Shown piece after piece: positions 34,921 to 41,420 of a stretch of 41,420 nucleotides of DNA. How positions within the stretch are numbered: the stretch's first letter is position 1; the number at the start of each line of letters is the position of its first letter. Made by a program: the position numbers and the translations under genes. Source of the stretch: Fidelibacterota bacterium (lineage in GTDB: Bacteria; Fidelibacterota; Fidelibacteria; Fidelibacterales; Fidelibacteraceae). The notes under the pieces were generated by a model that saw only the letters and a list, made by a program, of their open reading frames with translations, did no database searches and was not told the DNA's origin. The DNA lies in contig JAQVTR010000011.1 of NCBI GenBank assembly GCA_028699915.1, forward strand, positions 1-41,420, in the 5' to 3' direction.

Positions 34921-36156
34921 ATGTGGAACCCCAGTATGCTTAAGACTTTTATTCTGAAAAACCGCGCGATCATTAAGACCGTTACCTGGCGGATGACCGC
35001 CGATTTGCTGACAATTCTGGTAATGTCGCTCATGACCGGAAGACTGATCACCGCCGTATCGCTGGTCGGTATCTTTATTGTCACAAAGACATTTTGGTTC
35101 TGGCTGCATGAAAAGGTATGGGGGCTCAGCGAAAAACCGCCGAAAGGATCGAAAAAACGCTCTTTGATAAAAACCGTTACCTGGCGTATCCTTGCCACGT
35201 TTGACACCCTTGTCATTGTTCTGTTTGTTACGCGGGAGCCGCTTTGGGCGGGATCCGCGGCCCTGATCGATACGGTCCTGAAGACATTCTTCTACTATTT
35301 GCACGAGCGTGTCTGGGAGCATTTTTTCCGGGAGAACATCGTGCTCGACCTGCATACGCACAGCAACTTTTCCGACGGATCGGACAGCCCCTCAGCGCTG
35401 CTGAAAGCGGCAGCAGAAGCCGGTTGTGAATATCTGGCCATTTGCGATCACGATAATGTGGACCATGCGGGGCGGATTGGGGATATTCCGCCGGGAATAT
35501 GCTATATTCCCGGTGTGGAGATCAGCGCCGAGTATCCGAAAACCTTGCATATTCTGGGATACGGTATCGACCCCGGGCATCACGAGCTGCGGGAGCGCCT
35601 GAATTCCCTGCAGGCCATCCGAAAAGCGCGGAACATAAAAATGGTCGAGAATATGCAGGCACAGGGATTTGACATCAGTATGGAAGAGCTGTTGCAGGAT
35701 GCCGGCGGCAAACAAATCGGCCGGCCGAATTTTGCATCGATCATGCTGAAAAAAGCGTATGTTAAAAGCAAGCAAGACGCCTTCGATCGTTATCTGGCAA
35801 AAGGGAAATCACTGTATATGGAAAAAACGCGGATGCAGGCCGGCGAAGCCATTCGTCTGATCCTGAAAGCCGGCGGAATACCTGTGCTTGCACATCCCGG
35901 ACAGACCGGACAAGATCCGGCAGCCCTGGAAGCGCTGACCGTGGAACTGAAGGGATATGGTTTAAGGGGAATCGAGGCATACTATTCCCGGCATACGGAG
36001 GAACAGACCCGGGCTTATCTGAAGTTGGCAAAAAAACAGCATTTGCTTGTCACCGCCGGTTCGGACTATCACGGAAACAACAAGGCGGATATTCAATTGG
36101 GAATAAAGGTCAAAAGGGAACACCTGATCCCCTTTCTGGAGGCCCTGGAATTATGA
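34921..36156 (+). CDS. Fusion: two DUF2061 membrane modules plus PHP-domain phosphoesterase, predicted PAP phosphatase
   Basis: A 411-residue fusion. Two DUF2061 units occupy about residues 13-67 and 81-132, each opening with the matching (I/L)IKTVTWR motif and ending HEKVW or HERVW; each has two hydrophobic helices. From residue 142 a PHP domain follows: HTH at 145-147, Asp152, CDHD at 175-178, Glu200, His210, LAHPG and GSDYHG, a full set of metal ligands. Some PHP proteins of this type, such as RNase AM/YciV, hydrolyse 3',5'-bisphosphonucleosides. PAP, the by-product of sulfotransferases, is such a molecule. The gene leads the cysC-cysD-cysN-sulfotransferase operon and overlaps cysC by ATGA. 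The start has AGGAGG only one base away; an ATG at 34936 is an alternative. Confidence 0.8.
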   Translation: MWNPSMLKTFILKNRAIIKTVTWRMTADLLTILVMSLMTGRLITAVSLVGIFIVTKTFWFWLHEKVWGLSEKPPKGSKKRSLIKTVTWRILATFDTLVIVLFVTREPLWAGSAALIDTVLKTFFYYLHERVWEHFFRENIVLDLHTHSNFSDGSDSPSALLKAAAEAGCEYLAICDHDNVDHAGRIGDIPPGICYIPGVEISAEYPKTLHILGYGIDPGHHELRERLNSLQAIRKARNIKMVENMQAQGFDISMEELLQDAGGKQIGRPNFASIMLKKAYVKSKQDAFDRYLAKGKSLYMEKTRMQAGEAIRLILKAGGIPVLAHPGQTGQDPAALEALTVELKGYGLRGIEAYYSRHTEEQTRAYLKLAKKQHLLVTAGSDYHGNNKADIQLGIKVKREHLIPFLEALEL

Positions 36157-36755
36157 GATCCACACATATTACATGGCAAAAAGGCGGAATTACCCGGGAA
36201 CAGCGGGAACAGCTGCTGGGACAAAAATCTTTTTGCCTTTGGTTTACCGGCTTGTCGGGATCGGGCAAAAGCACCCTGGCGGCTACGGTTGAAAAGGAAC
36301 TTTATAAACGCGGGCGTCTTGCCTATATTCTGGACGGCGACAATATCCGGCACGGACTCAACGGGGATCTGGGTTTTTCGGAGGCGGAGCGCCGGGAAAA
36401 TATCCGCCGGGTTGCGGAGCTTACGCGCCTCTTTACCGATGCGGGACTTATTGTTCTGACCGCTTTTATCTCCCCCTTCCGGGCGGAGCGGCAGATGGCG
36501 CGGAAATCGCTGGAGCCGGGGCGCTTTATTGAGATTTATGTGCGCTGCCCGCTGGAAATTTGTGAACAACGCGATGTCAAAGGGCTTTATAAAAAAGCCC
36601 GTTCCCGGGAGATCCCGGATTTTACCGGAATATCATCGCCCTATGAAGCGCCGGAAAATCCCGAGCTCGTGATCGATAGCGGACAATTAACGGAAAGTGA
36701 AGCCGGGGACATCATCATTCAATATCTCAAGGACAAAGGATATCTTCAGGAATGA
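36153..36755 (+). CDS. cysC: Adenylylsulfate kinase
   Basis: A 200-residue kinase that converts APS to PAPS. Walker A is GLSGSGKST at 33-41. The APS-binding/catalytic motif DGDNIRHGL is at 61-69, followed by [16 protein letters not shown] and [35 protein letters not shown] carries the conserved Lys and Arg. All are intact, unlike the CysC-like domain fused to CysN downstream. It overlaps both its neighbours by 4 bases (ATGA), so translation is coupled through the operon. Confidence 0.96.
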   Translation: MRSTHITWQKGGITREQREQLLGQKSFCLWFTGLSGSGKSTLAATVEKELYKRGRLAYILDGDNIRHGLNGDLGFSEAERRENIRRVAELTRLFTDAGLIVLTAFISPFRAERQMARKSLEPGRFIEIYVRCPLEICEQRDVKGLYKKARSREIPDFTGISSPYEAPENPELVIDSGQLTESEAGDIIIQYLKDKGYLQE

Positions 36756-37669
36756 GGGAACAGGAGCAATATTCATTATCGCATTTGCAAGAACTGGAAG
36801 CGGAATCCATCCACATCATCCGGGAAGTCGCCGCAGAATTTGAGAATCCGGTCATGCTGTATTCCATCGGCAAGGATTCTTCGGTTATGCTGCGGCTGGC
36901 TGAAAAAGCCTTTTACCCAGGCAAACCGCCCTTCCCGCTCATGCACATCGATTCAATGTGGAAATTCCGGGAGATGATCGAATTCCGTGACAGCTATGTC
37001 CGGGAAAAGGGCTGGGATCTGATCGTCCACTACAACAGAGAGGGACATAAAAAAGGAATCGGACCTTTTACGCACGGTAGCAAGGTCCACACGGATATTA
37101 TGAAAACCCAGGCCCTGCTGCAGGCTCTGGAAAAGTACCAGTTCGATGCGGCTTTTGGCGGCGCCCGGAGAGATGAGGAAAAGTCCCGCGCAAAAGAGCG
37201 TATTTTTTCTTTCCGGGACCGCTTTCATCAGTGGGATCCCAAGAACCAGCGGCCGGAGCTATGGAGCCTTTACAACACCCGGGTAATGAAAGGAGAGTCC
37301 ATCCGCGTTTTCCCTCTTTCCAACTGGACCGAATTGGACGTATGGCAATATATCCGACTGGAAAACATTCCAATCGTACCCTTGTATTTTGCCAAAGAGC
37401 GCCCGGTGGTACGTTACAATAAGGCCTTGATCCTGGTGGATGACGAACGCATGCCCCGGGAGCTGCGCGATAAGGCGGAAATGAAAAAGGTACGATTCCG
37501 CACACTGGGCTGTTACCCCCTGACCGGCGCCGTGGAATCCGATGCCGATACGATCGAAAAGATCGTCGAGGAAATGATGGTCACCACCGCCTCCGAACGC
37601 ACGACCCGGGTGATCGATTTCGATCAGGAAGGCAGTATGGAACAGAAGAAACGCGAAGGTTATTTCTAG
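36752..37669 (+). CDS. cysD: Sulfate adenylyltransferase subunit 2
   Basis: A 305-residue catalytic subunit of ATP sulfurylase, forming APS from ATP and sulfate. The PP-loop [57 protein letters not shown] and [15 protein letters not shown] are the family's conserved segments. [21 protein letters not shown] and [22 protein letters not shown] close the protein as usual. It needs the GTPase CysN, encoded 11 bases downstream. It overlaps cysC by 4 bases. Confidence 0.97.
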   Translation: MREQEQYSLSHLQELEAESIHIIREVAAEFENPVMLYSIGKDSSVMLRLAEKAFYPGKPPFPLMHIDSMWKFREMIEFRDSYVREKGWDLIVHYNREGHKKGIGPFTHGSKVHTDIMKTQALLQALEKYQFDAAFGGARRDEEKSRAKERIFSFRDRFHQWDPKNQRPELWSLYNTRVMKGESIRVFPLSNWTELDVWQYIRLENIPIVPLYFAKERPVVRYNKALILVDDERMPRELRDKAEMKKVRFRTLGCYPLTGAVESDADTIEKIVEEMMVTTASERTTRVIDFDQEGSMEQKKREGYF

Positions 37670-37680
37670 GCGGACAAACA

Positions 37681-39606
37681 GTGATGGAAGATCAGATAAA
37701 AGCATTGGATATAAAAGCGTTCCTTGAGCACGATGAGAAAAAGGACCTCTTGCGTCTGCTGACAGCCGGCTCGGTGGATGACGGAAAATCAACCCTGATC
37801 GGGCGTTTGCTTTTTGACAGCAAGCGCATCTACGAGGATCAGCTGGCTGCATTGGAGCGCGACAGCCGGAGAGTGGGGCATGCCGGGGAGAGCATGGATT
37901 ATGCGCTTTTGCTCGACGGGCTGAAAGCCGAACGTGAACAGGGCATTACCATTGACGTTGCTTACCGTTATTTTTCTACCAATAAAAGGAAATTCATCAT
38001 TGCGGATACCCCGGGCCACGAGCAGTATACCCGCAACATGGTGACCGGGGCGTCCACGGCGAATCTTGCCATTATACTTGCGGACGCGCGGAAAGGCATC
38101 ATTACCCAGACCCGGCGCCACACTTTTCTGGTCTCCCTGCTGGGGATCCGCCATGTGATCCTGGCAGTGAATAAAATGGATCTGACCGCTTACAAACAGG
38201 ATGTTTTTGACGCGATCTGCGAAGATTACAAATCTTTTATTACCCGCCTGAACATTCCGGACCTGCATTTTATTCCCCTCAGCGCCCTGCACGGTGAAAA
38301 CGTGGTGGAGCGCAGTCGAAAAATGCCCTGGTACGGCGGCGAATCGTTGCTGGAACTGCTGGAAAACATCCATATCAGTTCGGACCGGAATTTTGTGGAC
38401 CTGCGTTATCCGGTGCAGTATGTCTTGCGTCCCGGGAACGATTTCCGGGGATTTTCGGGAAAACTGGCCGGCGGGATCCTGCGCAAAGGCGATCCGGTAA
38501 TGGTATTGCCGTCACGGAAAAGCAGTCGGGTCAGCGCAATTGTCAGCAGCGACGGCGAGCGTGATTACGCTTTTCCGCCGCAGAGCGTAACCGTGACCCT
38601 GAAAGACGAGATCGATATCAGTCGCGGCGATATGCTGGTGCATCTGAACAATATGCCCCGCATTGATCGGCATTTCGAGTCCATGCTGGTATGGATGGAT
38701 GAAACGGACATGGATCCCGATACGCATTTTCTGATCAAGCAGACCAGCAATACCGGGAAAGCCCGTATTGACCGGATCCGCTATAAAATTGATGTCAACA
38801 CCTTGCACCGCAGCGAAGCGCAGTATTTGAAACTTAACGAGATCGGGCGGGTGGTGATTACAAGCGCAAAGCCCTTATTCTTTGATGCCTACGAAAAGAA
38901 TCATGAAGCCGGATCCTTTATTCTGATAGACCCGGTGACCCACAACACCTGTGCGGTCGGCATGATCATTGACCGCGTCAGCAGTGACGAACTCCCCAGC
39001 CGTATAACGGATGCCGAGAAACAAAAGATACGCGAAGGAAACAGCTTGATCGCTCCCGGAGAACGCGAGGCAAAATACGGACAGCAAGGCGAGACCATCT
39101 GGATTACCGGTCTGCACGGAAGCGGCAAGAACAATGTTGCCCTACGTCTGGAAAAACGGCTTTTTGAACTGGGGCACATTGTTGTTTTTATAAACGGACA
39201 AAAGATCCGCGAACGCCTGTCGAACGATCTGGATTTCTCGGCCGCCGACCGGGCCGAACATCTGCGCCGTGTTGCGGAACTGTGCCGGCTGCTGAACGAT
39301 CACGGCATTATTACCATTTGCAGTTTTATATCTCCCCGGGAAGACATCCGCCGCCAGCTTGTTGAAATTATCGGAAAACAACGTTTTAAACTGATCTATA
39401 TGGCAACCGTGATCGATCGCTGCAAAGCGAACAAACCGGACCTATACCGGGAAGCGGAAGCGGGGAAACTGCGCTATCTCGCAGGCGTAGACGTGCCTTA
39501 TGAGGTGCCGGAACATCCGGACATGGTTATGGATCTGGATGACAATGATATTGAAAAGATCGTAGATCTGATACAAAACAAAGCAGAAAGACGGAGAGAG
39601 AAATAG
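37681..39606 (+). CDS. cysN: Sulfate adenylyltransferase subunit 1 (CysN) fused to a degenerate APS-kinase-like domain
   Basis: A 641-residue protein. Residues 20-450 are the CysN GTPase: P-loop GSVDDGKST at 30-38, DTPGH at 109-113, NKMD at 164-167, then EF-Tu-like beta-barrels. GTP hydrolysis drives APS formation by CysD. From about residue 472 there is a CysC-like domain with an abnormal Walker [10 protein letters not shown] at 477-485, where kinases have GSGKS(T). NGQKIRERL at 505-513 replaces DGDN(I/V)RHGL. Other APS-kinase segments ([15 protein letters not shown]) remain. It is probably inactive as a kinase, consistent with an intact cysC upstream. A regulatory PAPS- or APS-binding role, as in the APS-kinase-like tail of fungal ATP sulfurylase, is inference. 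The start is GTG 37681 or ATG 37684. Confidence 0.93.
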   Translation: MMEDQIKALDIKAFLEHDEKKDLLRLLTAGSVDDGKSTLIGRLLFDSKRIYEDQLAALERDSRRVGHAGESMDYALLLDGLKAEREQGITIDVAYRYFSTNKRKFIIADTPGHEQYTRNMVTGASTANLAIILADARKGIITQTRRHTFLVSLLGIRHVILAVNKMDLTAYKQDVFDAICEDYKSFITRLNIPDLHFIPLSALHGENVVERSRKMPWYGGESLLELLENIHISSDRNFVDLRYPVQYVLRPGNDFRGFSGKLAGGILRKGDPVMVLPSRKSSRVSAIVSSDGERDYAFPPQSVTVTLKDEIDISRGDMLVHLNNMPRIDRHFESMLVWMDETDMDPDTHFLIKQTSNTGKARIDRIRYKIDVNTLHRSEAQYLKLNEIGRVVITSAKPLFFDAYEKNHEAGSFILIDPVTHNTCAVGMIIDRVSSDELPSRITDAEKQKIREGNSLIAPGEREAKYGQQGETIWITGLHGSGKNNVALRLEKRLFELGHIVVFINGQKIRERLSNDLDFSAADRAEHLRRVAELCRLLNDHGIITICSFISPREDIRRQLVEIIGKQRFKLIYMATVIDRCKANKPDLYREAEAGKLRYLAGVDVPYEVPEHPDMVMDLDDNDIEKIVDLIQNKAERRREK

Positions 39607-40740
39607 ATGGATGTTTTAAAAAAGGGTCTCAAAACCAATGAAAAACGTTACCGCATCAGTCAGCATCAGCTGTATCTGGTGTTGCCGGATGTCTGGCGCA
39701 AACTAAAGCGCGCCAACAAAATTGACAAAAAATACCAGCCCGTTGCCCGGCGCATTGCCTGGATCAGCTACCTGACGCGTCCCTTGCAGTTACTCCAGAA
39801 CAGCTTGAATCGCCGAGTGCTCAGAGAAATTTCCTTTGAAGACAAACCCCCGCTGTTTATCCTCGGACACTGGCGCAGCGGGACCACTTTCCTGCACTAT
39901 ACGCTTTCCAAAGACAAACAGTTCGGATATCTGTGCAATTACCAGAATTATGCCTTCAATATCGCGTTGCTCAGCCGCAAAGGTCTGCGCGCGATCTCGA
40001 GGCTCTGGTTTCCGGAAAAACGCCCGCAGGACAATATTAAAATGTCACCGTACTATCCGGCTGAAGAAGAACAGCCCTTCACTACGATCTCAACGCGTTC
40101 GGGCATGCATACCTTTTTCTTTCCGCGGAACCGCATGTATTTTGACAAATACAATCTTTTCAAGGGTATCAATGCCCGGGAAAAACGGCTTTGGCAGCGC
40201 GATTATATGTGGCTGCTGCGCAATATCAGCCTGTATATGGAAAACAAACCTTTGCTGCTGAAAAATCCGCACAATACCGGCCGCGTCCGCGAATTGCTGG
40301 AATTGTTCCCCAATGCCAAATTCATCTTTTTACACCGTGATCCCTATACTACTTTCCTGTCGACGCTGCACCTTTGGAATACTGTTATCCGGACCCAGTT
40401 TTTTCAGGAAGTGGGCGATCAGGAGATCCGGGAAATGGCGATCTATATGTTCCGGGAGACATTGCGAAAATATCTGGATGAACGCGAGCTGATCCCCAAG
40501 GGCAACCTTGTGGAGGTTCCTTACGCAGAGCTGGATGCCGATCCGGGTGAGACCGTAAAAATGATCTATGAAAAACTCGGTATTCCGGGTTACGCCAAAG
40601 CCGAACCCGATATCCGAAAACACCTGGAAAAGGTCAAAGATTATAAGAAGAACGTCTTCCGCGAACTTCCCGAAGAACAGAAAGCGCGGATTTACCGTGA
40701 AATGAAGTTCTATTTTGACGCTTTTGGCTATGAACAATAA
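39607..40740 (+). CDS. PAPS-dependent sulfotransferase (Sulfotransfer_3 family)
   Basis: A 377-residue enzyme. The 5'-phosphosulfate-binding loop is GHWRSGTT at 87-94. The 3'-phosphate-binding motif is FLHRDPYTTFLS, with Arg244 and Ser252 at the standard R-x7-S spacing. An N-terminal basic helix region with few clear strands precedes them. The acceptor cannot be inferred; lipids or polysaccharides are common in this family. It begins directly after the cysN stop codon (TAG then ATG) with GGAGAGA upstream. It is the last gene of the operon and the obvious consumer of the PAPS produced by CysDN and CysC. Confidence 0.92.
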   Translation: MDVLKKGLKTNEKRYRISQHQLYLVLPDVWRKLKRANKIDKKYQPVARRIAWISYLTRPLQLLQNSLNRRVLREISFEDKPPLFILGHWRSGTTFLHYTLSKDKQFGYLCNYQNYAFNIALLSRKGLRAISRLWFPEKRPQDNIKMSPYYPAEEEQPFTTISTRSGMHTFFFPRNRMYFDKYNLFKGINAREKRLWQRDYMWLLRNISLYMENKPLLLKNPHNTGRVRELLELFPNAKFIFLHRDPYTTFLSTLHLWNTVIRTQFFQEVGDQEIREMAIYMFRETLRKYLDERELIPKGNLVEVPYAELDADPGETVKMIYEKLGIPGYAKAEPDIRKHLEKVKDYKKNVFRELPEEQKARIYREMKFYFDAFGYEQ

Positions 40741-40797
40741 TTGAACCGTCACGAATTCCGCAAATTGCTCAGGATCAAGATAACGGATTCAATTTGA

Positions 40798-40839
40798 GAT
40801 TTAAGATTTAAGATTCAAAATTCAAGATTTAAGTTTTAA
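40798..40839 (+). repeat. Heptanucleotide tandem repeat (GATTTAA-like, 6 units)
   Basis: Six consecutive 7-base units read GATTTAA, GATTTAA, GATTCAA, AATTCAA, GATTTAA, GTTTTAA. The GATTCAA-AATTCAA pair also occurs, inverted, at 9963-9976. It lies 57 bases after the sulfotransferase stop. No open frame or RNA gene is apparent. Confidence 0.75.
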
Positions 40840-40903
40840 AATGTTTGTTGTTTGTGTCAACACATAGCTAACAGTTTTGTATCAGGATGCGGAGATTACC
40901 GTT

Positions 40904-40959
40904 TTGAGTCAATTTATTTGAGTCAATTAATTTGACTCAATTAATTTGCCCCAATGCAT
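40904..40959 (+). repeat. 14-base tandem repeat (TTGAGTC-AAT-type, about 4 units)
   Basis: Units start at 40904, 40918, 40932 and 40946 with a 14-base period made of two heptamers; the last unit is diverged. TTGAGTCAA and TTGACTCAA at 40918-40926 and 40932-40940 also form a 9-base inverted repeat around TTAAT. The first 21 bases occur inverted at 9920-9940. Confidence 0.8.
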
Positions 40960-41168
40960 TCCTCCCTCCGTCCTGCATTCCGCTTCATCTTTGCGCTGCT
41001 GCAAAGCGCTATGTCCGGCAGGCGTTCACGTCTGCGCCCCTGCGGGGCTTTGTCGCGCAAGCATCATTGTATCGTCGCCTTCATACAAACAAAAACTACG
41101 AACAAACAACAGAAACTCCGGATACAAAATAACTGCCGGGCCCATCCCTCATCATTCATCACCAACTT

Positions 41169-41217
41169 CGTCTGCCGTCTACCGTCTACTGTCTGCCGTC
41201 TACTGTCTACCGACTAC
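41169..41217 (+). repeat. Heptanucleotide tandem repeat (CGTCTAC-like, 7 units)
   Basis: Seven 7-base units follow each other: CGTCTGC, CGTCTAC, CGTCTAC, TGTCTGC, CGTCTAC, TGTCTAC, CGACTAC. The array is non-coding and lies between the sulfotransferase and carbamate kinase genes. The remaining sequence from 40960 to 41168 and from 41218 to 41350 shows no gene or clear terminator. Confidence 0.8.
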
Positions 41218-41350
41218 CATTTGTATTTCTCAAAAATATTGCTTACATTTCCCAAGCATTTTTAAGATCTGTCAGCGGGAGCGAAAAGCCGGGTTTTTTT
41301 ATTCCGGAACCGCCGGGATCTTTTTGCATATTGTCAACGGGAGCTAGTTT

Positions 41351-41420
41351 ATGAAAGTCATTACCATTGCGCTGGGGGGCAACGCTCTGGGAAACAACCC
41401 CAGAGAGCAGCAGGAAAATA
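41351..41420 (+). CDS. arcC: Carbamate kinase, N-terminal fragment (cut by window edge)
   Basis: The 23 visible codons read MKVITIALGGNALGNNPREQ and on to the window edge. The strand followed by ALGGNAL is the opening of carbamate kinases (amino acid kinase superfamily), where the Gly-Gly-Asn loop binds phosphate. These enzymes interconvert carbamoyl phosphate and ATP, usually after arginine deiminase or in purine or allantoin breakdown. GGGAG lies 9 bases before the ATG. The rest of the gene and its neighbours are outside the window, so the pathway cannot be assigned. Confidence 0.8.
   Translation, partial: MKVITIALGGNALGNNPREQQEN

Noticed and set aside
40798-41217. CRISPR array
   Set aside because: Units are only 7 or 14 bases with no spacers and no cas genes nearby; these are simple tandem repeats.
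41280-41320. Terminator before the carbamate kinase gene
   Set aside because: A T-run at about 41294 is present but I could not find a convincing stem directly before it.
40946-41347. 133-codon open frame before the carbamate kinase gene
   Set aside because: It runs through the heptamer array and AT-rich spacer, lacks a ribosome-binding site and shows no protein pattern.

Overview
The window is bacterial chromosome of mixed, roughly even base composition, with mostly tightly packed genes. Several traits point to a Gram-negative member of the FCB (Fibrobacteres-Chlorobi-Bacteroidetes) superphylum or a neighbouring lineage such as Calditrichota, KSB1 or Ignavibacteriota. These are a secreted repeat protein with a FlgD-like/type IX-type sorting tail, lipoprotein signals on periplasmic proteins, a TolC-type exporter, HPr kinase beside hpf, and intergenic heptanucleotide arrays. 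I cannot name the species.

Layout. 1-130: the tail of an IS3-family insertion sequence. 277-2781 (-): large surface protein of cadherin/Ig-like repeats. 2917-9755 (-): operon tetR > tolC > membrane fusion protein > RND pump > GNAT acetyltransferase, with a palindromic operator over its promoter. 9816-10437: gene-poor region with hairpins, a repeat, and a complete-looking transcription attenuator ahead of metY-metA (10438-12664, +). 12788-17502 (-): priA-mutS2. 17674-19161 (+): TrpR-like regulator plus trpB. 19243-26341 (-): housekeeping run serS, plsC, lspA, rluD, xerC/D, hpf, hprK, headed by an alpha-oxoamine synthase-like enzyme. 26487-29975 (+): UPF0316 membrane protein, prolyl oligopeptidase lipoprotein, SRAP protein. 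30077-33246 (-): ECF sigma factor, anti-sigma factor, Spy/CpxP-like protein, an outer-membrane-like protein and a lipoprotein. 33469-34806 (+): bleomycin-hydrolase-type peptidase. 34921-40740 (+): sulfate activation and sulfotransfer operon. 40741-41350: non-coding, with three heptamer-periodic arrays. 41351-end: start of a carbamate kinase gene.

Two regions stand out. First, metYA is preceded by a consensus-like promoter, a 14-codon ORF with its own ribosome-binding site that begins Met-Met-Gly-Met-Cys, a terminator hairpin, and a competing antiterminator arm inside the leader ORF. This is the geometry of ribosome-mediated attenuation, apparently sensing Met (and perhaps Cys). MetA carries Glu111, which predicts O-acetylhomoserine, the substrate of MetY.

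Second, the sulfate operon reads as a self-contained PAPS cycle. ATP sulfurylase (CysD plus CysN) makes APS, CysC makes PAPS, a sulfotransferase uses it, and a membrane-anchored DUF2061-DUF2061-PHP fusion is well placed to hydrolyse the product PAP. CysN also carries a C-terminal APS-kinase-like domain whose Walker A and catalytic motifs are degenerate, so it is probably regulatory or structural. A perfect palindrome overlaps the -35 box of the promoter in front of this operon.
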